Assembly: GCF_008831285.2 (NCBI RefSeq)
Contig: NC_045140.1
Coordinates: 4,505,528-4,569,527, forward strand
Length of the DNA stretch: 64,000 bases
Reading direction: 5' to 3'
Origin: Nymphaea colorata
Taxonomy: Eukaryota; Streptophyta; Magnoliopsida; Nymphaeales; Nymphaeaceae
Shown here: one piece after another, positions 26,546-38,047 of the stretch
How positions within the stretch are numbered: position 1 is the stretch's first letter
How the letters are laid out: the number at the start of each line of letters is the position of its first letter
The notes under the pieces: model-generated
The model's input: the letters and a program-made list of their open reading frames with translations, nothing else
What the model was told of the DNA's origin: nothing
Databases searched by the model: none
Made by a program: the position numbers and the translations under genes

Positions 26546-29500
26546 TTCAAGTTTCAAATTGGAAAAGGATGGTATGGATAAGTTGACATGGCACATAAGG
26601 AATGCATGCATGAACCCACACGCGGATACAAACTCAAATACATGCTGGTATATGCTCTTAAGATTAAAGTGGTTTTATGCTTAATATGATAATTTCCATA
26701 ACATGAAAATTATATATATATATTTAATATGTAATTGAAACAAATGTATATGCTACGGATGAGCAGAAGCGACCCGAAGAAGGGCCAAAGCTCTCTTACA
26801 TTTTTTTTTGTTCTTGAGGTTTAGAATTGTTTTCAGGACTTGGGTGAGATACAAAACATTCTTCACCTACATTGTTGCAGTTCAGTGGTTGGCATTTCAG
26901 TGGAATTGCAACACATAAGAATCACATTGACGATTAAATTGCCAGAACAACCAGCTACACTACAACCTAAAGACAAACACAATTCCATGGTTGTATGGAT
27001 CATAATTTATGTGTTTACGCTAGAAGCAATGTGTAAAAAATACCTTCATAAACCAGGGCCGCCAGTTCCATGAATCGGCCTATTAACTGATTCAGCAGAA
27101 TTGGTTGTGATTCTTGTGAATTGGCCAAAAATAATTAAAAAATGATATTAAAAAATATAAATAAAAAATCATACAGAAACTAATTTCAGTACAAAACACT
27201 AAATAATTAACTTGCCACTTCGGCCGATCTGGACAACATTGCTTGGAAGCTTAAACGCTGCCACAATGTCTATGACAGGACAGCTGTTTGATGCCAACAT
27301 CAAGATAGACGATTTCAGTCAATAACGAGTCCCACTCATGATGATTAATCAGAAGAAACATCAGTGGGGGCTTTATTAGTGCATTCCTCACCACCAACGT
27401 CAAATAATCAGTCTCCCCACTTGCCCAAAAAATCTTAGAGGCAGATTACGAATCGTACCTAATTTGGCTATGTGGGGGTCATAGAGCGATTAGATTCTGA
27501 TTCGATAAATATACGTATAGCCGTCATACATGAAGAAGTTAGGCTTCATAAATGCAATTCATACATCGCCGAATCACACAGTTTCCATGCAGCCCTGAAC
27601 CCCATGATAGATGTACACCTTTGAGCGACTGTCTATATTAGGAGGAGGGCGTGTTCAATTTTTAGAAAGGTCCTTCTACAAAGTCCTTTCTAAGAAGAAC
27701 TTATTCCCCACTGATCAAACGACTCGTGTCTTCAGACCCTAATGCCGGACCCAGTAAACCCGGAATATGTTTACATGTAAAAGTCGGCCCTAACGTCAGA
27801 TAGTTCCACGCTCTTCAAGTCCTAGCCTGACTATAAGGCTGGGCTTGCCTAGCTGACCTGAACAGCTATTACGATAACCAATCATACGTTAGGAATAAAT
27901 GGGATCAAGAGCAAAGAGCAAAGAAGGATAGCTTTGCGTCTTGTGAAGGGTCAGGTGAATGAAGGACAGGCTCAGGGATGAAGCTGTTGGGAAATGCTGG
28001 CCCTCATCCGTTTCCATGGTTTTGTGGAGCCTCTGGACAGCAAGGAATGATGTAAAAGATGGTAGGAAAACGCCTCCAGCTGCCTTGCTGTTTGGATATA
28101 GAAGCTAAGAAAATGTAACAACGGTAGAGATGTGTTAATGATTCAGGCTCGGATCATCTAAATGCATAAAAAATCATATTCAATCAAACACAATACAGCA
28201 AAAAACGATCAGATCCCCAGAACTTATTCTGACCATCGCCAGCCCGAATCAATGACCAGCTAGCTTGAAACTGCGAGCAATTGATGAACCACTGAAGCAC
28301 CGATGTTTTCTGGTCAGATGTTTCTAGAACCTTCCATTGATGCTTAAGAACGTCTTGTCGCCCTCTTGCCGTTTTTACAAACCAACATCTTTCTTCAACC
28401 CAGACGAGGTTAACGCAATCAGTGAAGCCTAGATTTTCGAGGTTCAAATCCTACGGGCATCGGATAAGAAACTTGTTCAAGCGCTAACCAACGCTGTTCA
28501 ATGACAAGCAGCTATTGGCGCCGTTCTGCTTTGTCTCATGACAAGCTGTTGGCGTTCAGTTACAAAAACTTGGCTCTAGCCTACCCAGATCATGCCTTGG
28601 GGCACAGTTGGAGAAGAGATTCCTCTTGCAGCCAGGTAATGCCATTGCCACGCAGACAGGAAAATGACTTTTCCTCTTCCTAAAATGTCATCACACTATG
28701 TTAGAAGATGATCCGTGTGCACAAAGAAGCAAACCTTGAGGTCGTAACAATGGATCATCATACACATTCCACACAGAAATCGGCAATTAACAACTGAAAG
28801 TCTGTCTGCAAGAGAACAGAAGATGCATATAATAGACTTCAATAGTTGCTTTCCTATGGTGAAAATATCTAGACAAATGGTATACAAAATACTTAGAACT
28901 GGGAACCCGATTCTTGGTCATAAATATGCAGCTTCTACAAGCTCGAAATCAAGAGTAAAAATCTCGCAAGGCGAGTAGCTAGCACAATGATTAAGGTAAG
29001 CAGCCAACAGTAAAAAAAAAAAACAAAAAAATGATCCAGGAATCTCTCACACCGATAGAGAAGATTCACATTGGATTAGTCCTGAGTGGAGATTGTATGG
29101 CACATCACGGAAAGAAGATTGTGATGAACTGGACAGATATCTCAACCGAGAGCAAAAGCCAAAAAGTGTTCGGGAATCCAGAAATTTTAATGGACTGTCA
29201 AAACCAACTGTGAGAGGTAACATTCCTTCACAGAGAAATGCAGATCCTAACCAGGGAGAAAAAGTTTTCCTAGAAACTTGCCGGACATTGCCGGGATAAT
29301 AAACAAGATGAAAAGGCTTTCACGAAAACCCAAACCAATGCAACTGACTGAGGCCAAACCTAAAAAGAAAAGTTCTGACAAAATGCAATCCTGAAAGGGT
29401 TACCCGGGATCTGTTCCCCCAAACTCTAAATCCGTCATAAGCGTATTGCCTCCATTCATTGAAGAAGCCTGCAGATAATCTTCTCATGAATACTGACATT

Positions 29501-29860
29501 CCTTTCTAATTCTTGATCTACTCACTCTTCATATCACCGCAGAGAAGACATAACAAGGAAGTACATCAACCGAGAGCATTAGTAACTATTCTTTCTCTCT
29601 CTCTCCCTCTCTCTAAGAAATATAAAATTGGTGCAAAGCAAGAGCTAATCTGCAGTGCCTATAAAGAGGCCAGGAATAAGGAATCATTTTATCAATCATG
29701 TAGAAGCCATTAATACACGTACGAAAATCCCACTCGAGGAGCCTACCATATTTCTGATCACCAGATTTTAGCCCACTTAGAAAAGCACGCAAACATATGT
29801 GTGCTATTCCAATTATATCATCAGATTACTGAGAATATGGAAGTTACACAAACTTAAGAC
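26546..29860. other. Intergenic, no gene recognised
   Basis: No coding region could be supported. A T-arm-like GGTTCAAATCC at about 28441-28451 does not form a tRNA. A short frame at 29093-29299 (reading DELDRYLNREQKPKSVRES) has a protein-like composition but matches nothing I recognise and has no visible splice context. Confidence 0.35.
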
Positions 29861-29867
29861 ATTATCA

Positions 29868-30690
29868 TTCAGAACTCTGTCAGTTGATGGATGCGTGCTA
29901 TAGAAACTCAAAAAGAATAAGCACTATCACAGTCTCAAGCCCACTCAACCAGCCACAAAAAGAACTACACTAAAATATCAAACAAGATATTTAACAGAAG
30001 ATCCATTTCCTTTTTATATTTTTTTAAATAGTCTGATGATATTTTCCACAACATACAACTTCCCAATCAAAAGAGTATGCACACAGCCAGAAATTAACGA
30101 ACAAAGAAAAGAAGCACAAAAACTGTTTCATCTTGAAGTAACTTTCCCAAGCACAGCTGAAGTGTACCTTCAACTCAGTACCGCACCCCACCCTGTTGAC
30201 CCAGAAGCATTACACCCATGGAAATCAAACTGATGGCCAGCCTCTCATCAGCCTGCCAGCCTAACCAGCTAAACTATGCCCCATATGATGCACTAACAGA
30301 AGAACATTGAAGCTTAAGAAAACTGTCTCTATATTTTGGAAGATGCAGAACCATTGTAAAATCTAAATTTGTAGAAACAGAATTCTGTCAGTTGATATAT
30401 GCGCATTACAGAAACTCAAAAGGAAAAAGCTGCATCACCAACATAGAAATTCAACAAGAAAAAGCAGCACCACCAACCTCAAGCCCAAATGAACCAGCTG
30501 CAAGAAGAATCACTGTAAAATATCGGACAAGATTTTAACAGAAGACCAATTTTCTCTTTCATTTTTTTTTTCAACTGCTGGACTGATATTTTTCACGATA
30601 TACAAATTGCACAATCAAAATAGTATACACACAGTCAAAACTTAGCGAACAAAGAAGAGAAACACAAAAGAGTGTTTCATCTTGAATATC
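29868..30690. repeat. Diverged direct duplication covering the 3' flank of the LENG1-like gene
   Basis: About 29868-30140 and 30378-30690 share ordered blocks such as 'ctgtcagttgat', 'agaaactcaaaa', 'ctcaagccca', 'aacagaaga' and 'tgtttcatcttgaa'. The right copy reaches the stop codon of the LENG1-like gene at 30677-30679; the left copy keeps only the flank. Confidence 0.75.
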
Positions 30691-31777
30691 TCCTACTCTG
30701 TCTATCAAATTTTCCATTAACCTTAGACAGCAACAGTCGAGCCCTTTCCTTCTCTTGCTTCTCCCTCTTCATCCTTTCCTCCCTCAGTTCTGCAATTGAT
30801 TTCTTCCCGCTCTTCTTCACAGATTCTGAAACACCAACCACTATGGATATTAATACCGCACCAACAAAGCAAACATGAAAAACGGAAGAATCAGTTAGAC
30901 AACAGTCACGAAACCGCCAAAACAAACATAGAGAAGAAACGGAATCACTTTCCCCAATATCTATATGAACCGTTCGCAATTCTCAAACCCTAGAAACCCA
31001 TTCAGGTCCAATAAAGATGGTATCAAAGATCTCAAGAAACCAGCGGCAGAAAGGAGGAACGTTAAACAGAAAATTGCAACTACAGAACACTAACAATCCA
31101 TTCAATCAAAGGAAGTTGAAATGCTCATCCACAAACCAACAGATTTTTTTTCAAAAGAAGATCGCCAGCAAGAACCAAAGACAAGGAACATAAAAACAAT
31201 ACAACCGAAAAAAAAAGGAATAAAACATTTTACAAACCGCTCGATCGCCGTTCAGAGACGCTCTCAGCTTCGTCAGTCTCCGCCACAACGCCGATCGTCC
31301 GCGAGAGGTACCAGGGCTTCTTCACGCCTGGTCCGGCGACCCCATACCCCATCCGGTACTTCTCGTCCTCCGCCGTCACAACCCTAGGGGGGGCTCCTCC
31401 CTCTTCCGCTTCACCTGCCCCTTCTTCCGGTCATCCGACCGTTCCTTCTCGCCTTTGTCTTCTCCTTCACCGCCGAAGGGGAAGACCTTGAGGCCCTCAA
31501 AGAGGTTGATGTGCCCGGAATCCGAAGTCGCCTGTTCATCCTGAACGGAAGATGGGCCAGAATCGGGAGCCTCTTCGTTGGTTCGAGAGGGAAGGCCGCG
31601 GAGGGCTCTGAGGCGCTCAAGGCGGAACTCAGCGTCCCGCCGCCTGGCCTGCTCCTGCTTCAACTGCTCCTCCTTGGCCGCCGCCTCTTCGTCTCGCCGG
31701 ACCTTCTCCCGATTCTCATAGTTGTAGACGTTCCACCTCTTCTGCGGGAGGATGTTGAGCCCTCCGTGTCCTCCCAT
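30677..31777 (-). CDS. LENG1-like protein with Cir_N domain; frameshifted in this sequence
   Basis: Two exons: 31777-31238 and 30825-30677. The protein starts MGGHGGLNILPQKRWNVYN and continues with the charged helix of the Cir_N domain (CBF1-interacting corepressor N-terminus, residues ~8-45). It ends with KKSIAELREERMKREKQEKE, which aligns with the C-terminal helix of human LENG1. Family members are nuclear, basic, coiled-coil proteins linked to splicing or transcription complexes; the exact role is unknown. Exon 1 is open to a stop at 31376-31378. One base later the family sequence resumes (TAEDEKYRMGYGVAGPGVKK, PWYLSRTIG). Adding one base near 31378 makes exon 1 541 nt, which joins in phase with exon 2. 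So a single-base deletion or an assembly error interrupts an otherwise complete ~229-residue gene. Confidence 0.8.
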
Positions 31778-33684
31778 CTCACCCTTCACGGTGCACAGAA
31801 GTCCACAGAACGCAGAGAGATGGCCTTTATGAAACAATTTCTCAGCTATCCCCGTCAGATAAATTTAATAAACTCTGAACTAGTTTCCTGTAATTACAGG
31901 AAAAGTTAAACCCCTTTACTTATATTCATTACTTTGCATTGGGCTGGATGATTTTGGTATCCGGATCGTCAATACGTTGATTTGAGATGAATATCCCATC
32001 GAACCGATTAAAAAAAATTGGATATAAAAAAAATTTTAATATCTCATTCAAAAATTGGATATAAAAAAAATTTTAATATCTCATTCAAAAATTGGATTGA
32101 ATGACATCCACCAGGATTCCAATATATATAAATATCCGATGAAATTTGGATACGAATTAGAATCAGATTCATAAAAATATTTTTTATCTAATACAATTAA
32201 ATTTAAAAATTGACAAAATCCGATTCAAAATTATCGGACTCGGATTCGAATATAAATTTTTATTTAAATTTGAATTCAAATCTAAATCTAAACATATAAA
32301 TATATAAAAAATAAATATTATTAAGAATATATCCAAGAAAACTTCCAACCTCTCACAACAGATTGTTGGAGACATTGCATCGATAAGTGTGTTTAAGCTG
32401 GACAGAGAGTTTGGATACGTCAAAAGAATTTCACCTCCTTCATGTAGCTTCACAAATTATTACGAGAATTACTAAACGCGAACTTGACTTTCTTTTTGCA
32501 GCTAAAATGTCGTTCATTAAAACCTATGAGCAGCTACAACATAATCAAAAGCGGACTCGAAACTTTCAAAATATAAATATCATATCACAAAAATATAGGA
32601 AAAGACTTAACATCAACATAACATAAGGTAGCTTACACACCAAATTACGTTCCTCTACTCCTTCATGAAGGAATCAAAATCAACCGTTGGATAATCTATT
32701 TCAATATTAACATTGTAATGAAAGTCCTTTGACCAGTTTATAGAACTTCAACCATAGCCTATTACCTTCATAATATTGCAGAATCTTTTAGACGAGGGCT
32801 TTCACCTTGGCACAGATAGATATACAACCGCCATACTCCTTAAAATACATGTACATCTTTTCCAGCACCTCTAACTCGCCTGCAAGTACCTTACCCCTTG
32901 AATTCAATAGTATAAACATACCATTAGTTACGTCACGTTTTGATCTATGTGACCTCAAAGGAAAACATATTTGAAGGTTTTTTATGCTTTACAAAGCATA
33001 TTAAGTTAGAAATAACTCAAATGCGCATTGTGTCTTCCGTCCCCTTTGGCCATTTGATACCCAAGAAGGTGTCCATACATCTAAACCAAATGTCTTCTTT
33101 AATTTAATGGCTGCACCTAGTTTTTCTTCATGAGTCATCTTATTTCTATGCCATCAGATTGGTCAACAACAACAAAAAAAGGTGATTCTCCAGCCACATT
33201 CTAATGTAAAAATAAACTCAATGTTGCAGATATGGAGATTGAATTTAAAGGGCATATTAAAGAATACAACAAAGTTAGACACAAAAATAGAAAGTGGTGT
33301 TGATAGAATCCAAGTAATGTATAGTTTTGGGTGAACAGAAAGGACATTTCATTCTGTCTCTCCACTCAAAACCAAAGCCCTCAACCCTTTCTCCTATCCT
33401 CTAAAGATAACATACCTATTTTTGGTGTCTCATGGTGATGACCATGCTATCTTGCATATTAGTGCTGATTTTTGCAGCATATGAAAATCTTCTCGATGAA
33501 GAAATGAAAATCACGAACAACATCATCCAAATAAAAAAATTCAATTGATAAAAACAAGCATACACAAGGATATCTATTATCACCTCAAATGGCATAGCAT
33601 ATGTGCTAATACCAACTACAGCAAAAGGCGACTTGATTCATATTTTCAGAACTTTTCTAGTGATGATAAAAGTTTGGTTTCTAT

Positions 33685-33687
<3 letters not shown>
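31778..33687. other. Intergenic, repeats only
   Basis: At 31940-32300 there are many 'ggattcgaa/ttggatat' words. At 32021-32098 a 39-bp unit containing 'ttggatataaaaaaaatttt' is tandemly duplicated. From 32330 to 33687 I see no gene. Confidence 0.45.

Positions 33688-33688
<1 letters not shown>

Positions 33689-33721
<33 letters not shown>
33689..33721. repeat. (GA)n microsatellite upstream of the RGP gene
   Basis: About 16 GA units, 340 bp before the RGP start codon. GA repeats in plant promoters and leaders can bind GAGA-binding BPC factors; a role here is inference. Confidence 0.85.
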
Positions 33722-33728
<7 letters not shown>

Positions 33729-34060
33729 TAGTGTTTCTCAAATCATCTTGACTTGATGATTATTGTCAAAAGAATTCGTTGAAGAAAGAAGATCAGAAAA
33801 AGATCTGACCACACTTTTCTTCTATTCTATAGGAATGGGTGCCAGAATTTCTAAAAAAGACCACAAAAGAATCGCCTGAGGGATCGGGTCGTCGTTCTCC
33901 TTGACATGCTTTCCAAGAACATCTCTTCACTCAGTCGCTTCACTCTTCTTAATATATGGGGGCAAGCACTTCCTGTTACAGATCTAACCTTTGTTCCAAA
34001 GAACAGCAAAAGCAGGAAGAAAGAGTTGAGATCAGAGGGAAGGAAGGAAGAATGTTTAAG

Positions 34061-35101
34061 ATGGTGGAAGACGACGAGGTGGATATCGTGATCGCAGCAC
34101 TCAACCAGGACCTCGGATTCTTGGAAGAATGGCGATCCTTGATTTCGCGATTTCATATCATAATCGTCAAAGATCCTGAACTTGATTCTGGTCTCCAGAT
34201 TCCCCCAGATTTCCCGAGTCTGTCTGTCTACACCCGATCCGACATGGAGGCGCGAATAGGCCCCGAATCACTCTCCTTGCTTCGGTTCACTGGCTTCTCT
34301 ACTCGGTACTATGGGTACCTCCTGTCTAAGCGGCGGTACGTCGTATCCATAGATGCTGATTGCGTACCGCTCAAGGACAATCTTGGCCGTCCGATCGATA
34401 TCGTGAGACAACACTTGGCAAATCTGACGACACCTGCCACTCCTCTCTTTTTCAATACTCTCTACGACCCATATGCCAAGGGGTCGGATTTCGTTCGTGG
34501 GTATCCTTTCGGTCTACGGTGCGGTGTGAATTGTGCGGTATCTTGCGGGCTTTGGCTCAACATACCAGACTTTGATGCATCTATTTTGAAGTCCGGGAAG
34601 CGCAATGATAGACTTGTAGATGCGGTGCTGACGGTACCCAAGGGTACCATGCTTCCATTGAGCGGTGTGAATGTTGCATTTGACCGGGAATTGATCGGAC
34701 CGGCTTTGTTCTCCGGGTTGATATTGGCTGGAGAAGGGAAGGTCCGACATGAGACGGTTGAAGATCTATGGTGTGGGATGTGTGTGAAGGTGGTATGCGA
34801 TCACTTGGGGTATGGTATCAAGAGCGGTATGCCATACGTACAAAGAGGTGGCGATGGCGAAACTGAGCAGGAGATCCAGATGGAGCGTACCATGGAAGGT
34901 ACCAGCCTCCTTGAGGTGGCGGTTCCATTCTTCCAAACCATGAGGTTGCCTCAGTCCGCGGTGACCGCAGAAGAATGCATTGTGGAGATGGCAAAACTGG
35001 TCAGAGAGGAGCTCGGACGCGCTGACCCGAGCTTTGCTCGAGCCGCGGATGCCATGGAGGAGTGGGTGCGCCTGTGGAGGTCTATGCATACCAAGCAGTG
35101 A
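34061..35101 (+). CDS. RGP5: Reversibly glycosylated polypeptide, class 2 (RGP5 / UDP-arabinopyranose mutase-like)
   Basis: RGP/UAM proteins interconvert UDP-arabinopyranose and UDP-arabinofuranose at the Golgi surface or in the cytosol for cell-wall arabinosylation; class-2 members such as RGP5 may lack mutase activity alone. From the Met at 34061 the protein has 346 residues, close to RGP5. The in-frame ATGs at 33956 and 34052 would add 35 or 3 residues with no family counterpart. Visible features: EVDIVIAALN near the N-terminus; a DXD motif as DADC at 98-101 (family usually DDDC); [20 protein letters not shown] at 127-146; and RGYPFGLR, with both conserved arginines (R146, R153; the equivalent of R146 is the self-glycosylation site in rice UAM1). 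The C-terminal half has LWCGMCVKVVCDHLGYGIKS. There are no introns. Four truncated copies follow at 39.9, 48.8, 54.9 and 62.0 kb. Confidence 0.93.
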   Translation: MVEDDEVDIVIAALNQDLGFLEEWRSLISRFHIIIVKDPELDSGLQIPPDFPSLSVYTRSDMEARIGPESLSLLRFTGFSTRYYGYLLSKRRYVVSIDADCVPLKDNLGRPIDIVRQHLANLTTPATPLFFNTLYDPYAKGSDFVRGYPFGLRCGVNCAVSCGLWLNIPDFDASILKSGKRNDRLVDAVLTVPKGTMLPLSGVNVAFDRELIGPALFSGLILAGEGKVRHETVEDLWCGMCVKVVCDHLGYGIKSGMPYVQRGGDGETEQEIQMERTMEGTSLLEVAVPFFQTMRLPQSAVTAEECIVEMAKLVREELGRADPSFARAADAMEEWVRLWRSMHTKQ

Positions 35102-35702
35102 AGTTGGGTACTATTTGGTACCAATTCTTTTGATTAGTATAGTTGCTTAGATGATAATGGTGCATATAGTTGAAGGGGCCTTACTTCTATCGCAATTTTA
35201 TGGATCGGACCGGACATTTGGTCCTGCCGTGCAATTCAAGAATGTAACAAGTCTTTTTTGGTGTTTCTGTTAGGGATTTAAAAGAGTCGGGCTTAGATCT
35301 GATCCAGAAATTGCTAAGTCAAGTTAAATTTATTCCCAATTTTGCAATGTCATTGTATTCAGATTTTATTCAGTTCCACATTTGATTCAGATAAGAACCT
35401 AAATTTGAAAGAAATTTGTAGGCCAAACACTTCATTTCAATGAATCATATTTTCTTTTGCAAACTTGAAGTTGTGAATTTAAAGTTAGATTCGAATCAGA
35501 TTTGGATGGAGAGTTCGGATTCAAATTCAAATATGTTAACATCCGATAAATTGGATAATCCAATTCATTGACATCCGAAGTAAATTGTCAACTAAGTGTG
35601 ATAAATGCTCAACGTGACGAGATCCAAAAAAAGAGCATGCTTCCCCTGTTCCTGGCATCTCAAGAACAGGATGAACAAAGAGGACTTTGGGACACAGGCT
35701 GG
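35102..35702 (+). repeat. RGP 3' flank shared with the truncated copies
   Basis: The flank from the stop codon (aagttgggtactatttggta) to 'aacaaagaggactttgggac' recurs after the RGP copies ending at 40596, 49512 and 62631, but not after the copy ending at 55703. It holds the putative 3' UTR. It is interrupted at 35703 by the start of the 1-kb AT-rich repeat. Confidence 0.85.
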
Positions 35703-35704
35703 AA

Positions 35705-36300
35705 TTGGCGATTAGCCCTGCAAATACCCCTTTGGGATGTGAGCAGGGCTAATGCCCACCCAAAAAATATCAAAATCACCCTCAAAGGGGTGTTTTTTTT
35801 TGTAAGAAAAGGGGGCCTGCGTCGTTGTAGGCCCCAGCTGGGTGCTGGGACTACCCGTGTGGTAGTGCGCTAAAGCTATTGCGTAGCACGACTTGCGATC
35901 ACACGACTTTGCATCACGCGTCTGCGTGTCGCGGGACATGTGAACTATTTTTTTAAGCATATAATGTTAGTTTTTTTTGAAAGCATAAAAATTCATTTTG
36001 TTTGTTACAAATGGGTGGTCGACTCCATTTTGAGCTACTCCGAACTCGCTCCAAATCCGATTTTGGTTCAGTCGATTGTCGACTTGTTCGAGCGTGTGAC
36101 TTGGGTTTAAAAACCCATTTTGGAGTGAGAAATAAGTTTTTAAAACAAAGGGACGGTCATGTTGTCGTTTTGAACTCGAGTCGAATTTCAGGTTTGAAAC
36201 ACTTGATTTGGATCTGGACTACGGCTTTGGACTAATTTAAGTCCAAAAATTGGGTTTTGTGTTTTGATAAAAGAGCTTATCATTTCAGAAAAATTTAGGG

Positions 36301-36346
<46 letters not shown>

Positions 36347-36720
36347 GTCATAGAAACAACATATTATAGTAATAGGATCAGAATTTTGGTTTATACCTTA
36401 CACCCAACTAAGGCTGGGCACCGAGGTGGGCTGCCGGCAAGTACCTGGTACCCAGCCCGACTTGGGCCCGGACCCCAAAAAAAGGCACCAGGCAGACCCG
36501 ATAAATGTTTTTAATATTTATTTAATTAATTAAATATATAAATATAATATTTTATTGCAATTAATTATATTTTATACATTATTTTATATTAAAAATATAT
36601 TTTTAATTTAATCGGGCTATGCCCGGGTTTCATGTGTCGGCCCGGCCTGACGCCTGGGATGACAGCCAAGGTCCAAGGCTGTACCAGTGTTTAGTGTGAT
36701 TTCAATATATGTCAGCTACT
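35705..36720. repeat. ~1-kb AT-rich repeat element, copy 1
   Basis: Matches 43147-44240 throughout. In order it has: a hairpin with perfect 11-bp arms ATTAGCCCTGC (35711-35721) and GCAGGGCTAAT (35743-35753); a GC-rich block (gggggcctgcgtcgttg); 'acaaatgggtggt'; a (TA)n tract at 36307-36343; and a final block with gcccgac/gtcgggc-type words around an AT-rich core. No coding frame is seen. It may be a non-autonomous element or simply part of the duplicated unit. Confidence 0.7.
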
Positions 36721-37091
36721 ACAACACACTCCTATGAAGATATTAAGCGCAGCTAACAGTCACCATGTAGAAGAACTGACATATAGAATGAGGTAAGGGA
36801 TCCTTAGCCAACAGTCCATCTCAGGGAACCTAAACTAACAGTCCACCCCAAGATGAGGGATCAGCACCATCTCTCCCTCATCTCCACCCAGAACCAGCCT
36901 TTCCACCACCATTACTGTTACCAATATCAGGATCTAAGGTCCATGCTATCACTTTAAAACTAAGAATTTGGGGTCCAATGGAAACTGTAGGAGGAGGGGT
37001 TCCACTTCAAAGCCATGGATCAGAAAAATCGTCGGTTATCTCAAACCACCATGGATCTCAGATGCATAGTAAACAAGCATTGGCTTACGGG

Positions 37092-37269
37092 CAGTGGCGA
37101 AGCTAGAAATTTCTTATTAAGGGGCGCTCTAAGTATAAATTTCAAACTTGAATGGGCATTCACATGTAAAAAATGAAAAATTAATGAGGCTTTTATACAT
37201 AAATAATGTAAGCTTATTGGTCTGGTGTGGGCAATTGCCCACTCCAGCCACAATGTGGCTCCGCCACTG
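37092..37269. mobile_element. 178-bp hAT-type MITE with 8-bp target-site duplication
   Basis: Imperfect terminal inverted repeats: CAGTGGCGAAGCTAG on the left, and CAGTGGCGGAGCCAC when the right end is reverse-complemented. The flanks are the exact 8-bp duplication CTTACGGG (37084-37091 and 37270-37277), the hAT signature. The interior has the palindrome TGGGCAATTGCCCA. The paralogous segment near 45615-45635 reads 'ggcctatgggagcagatgaa' with no insert, an empty site. Confidence 0.93.
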
Positions 37270-37277
37270 CTTACGGG

Positions 37278-38047
37278 AGCTGATTGAGTCCCTAAAACGT
37301 CTTTGTATCGTCAACGCATTCATAAAATTAACTATGTATACTATTTCGACATGTGCCGGTTAAAATTATACTATCGTCTTTGTACTGGTGTTTGGTGTTG
37401 ATGTCAAGCTGAAATGTACAAATCTCGTGAAGTCTATCCCAAATTTGCCTACAAGTTGACGATAGAAGGACATAGTTGTGTTCATTTGCCTACATATGGG
37501 TGTTCCTAAATGGCTGCCACTCCCGTGCTATACCCATGTTGTGCTGGTGCTAGTACTGATACTAGTGCTTCTCTGACATAAGCAAGTTCGTTGTGGTCAG
37601 TTGAATTGGGACAAAGCTGATCACTCAAAATGTGCACCAAACTAAACTAGCACTGGTAGAACAAGTTTATATGTAAATAAAAATAAATAAGACTGCTAAA
37701 TGTATAAATAACTATATAATATTCACTCCCCCACACCACTTTTTTTTGAAAAACTTTTTTGCATATCCACCTCTATTAGCATCCGTGCTACACCCTGTGC
37801 CCGTGTGATATAGCTACAAATTTAGCTTAATTGGCTTTATCATGCCAATCCATGATCATGTCAAAATTGTGTTGTGAATTGAAACATATGATAACCACAC
37901 AAGAAAGATATCAAATCACATGATCACCACAATTCACTGAAGTTGTCCATAGAACAACATGGAGACTACCTAAACAAGTGAAAATAAAAAGGATGAAAGA
38001 GAGCATTATGTTTAACAACATACATTAGGTTTGACATATAAGTACTC
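37278..38047. other. Conserved 3' flank of the BAHD gene
   Basis: No gene. Blocks recur at 46320-46474, 55710-56200 and 59030-59600, showing that this flank belongs to the duplicated unit. A relic of the 'gcacccgtgtgacat' repeat lies at 37730-37812. Confidence 0.6.

Noticed and set aside
28425-28470. T-arm-like GGTTCAAATCC suggesting a tRNA or SINE
   Set aside because: The bases on each side do not form a T stem, and no acceptor, D or anticodon arm could be placed.
29093-29299. Protein-like short frame (DELDRYLNREQKPKSV)
   Set aside because: No recognised family, no convincing splice sites and no repeat elsewhere in the window, so it is not called as a gene.
31511-31909. 132-codon plus-strand frame
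   Set aside because: It is the antisense shadow of exon 1 of the LENG1-like gene.
32330-33560. Possible retroelement relic upstream of the RGP gene
   Set aside because: Translation in both directions gave no recognisable gag, pol or LTR feature.
33956-34060. Longer RGP start giving a 381-residue protein
   Set aside because: The extra 35 residues have no counterpart in RGP proteins; the Met at 34061 gives the usual length.
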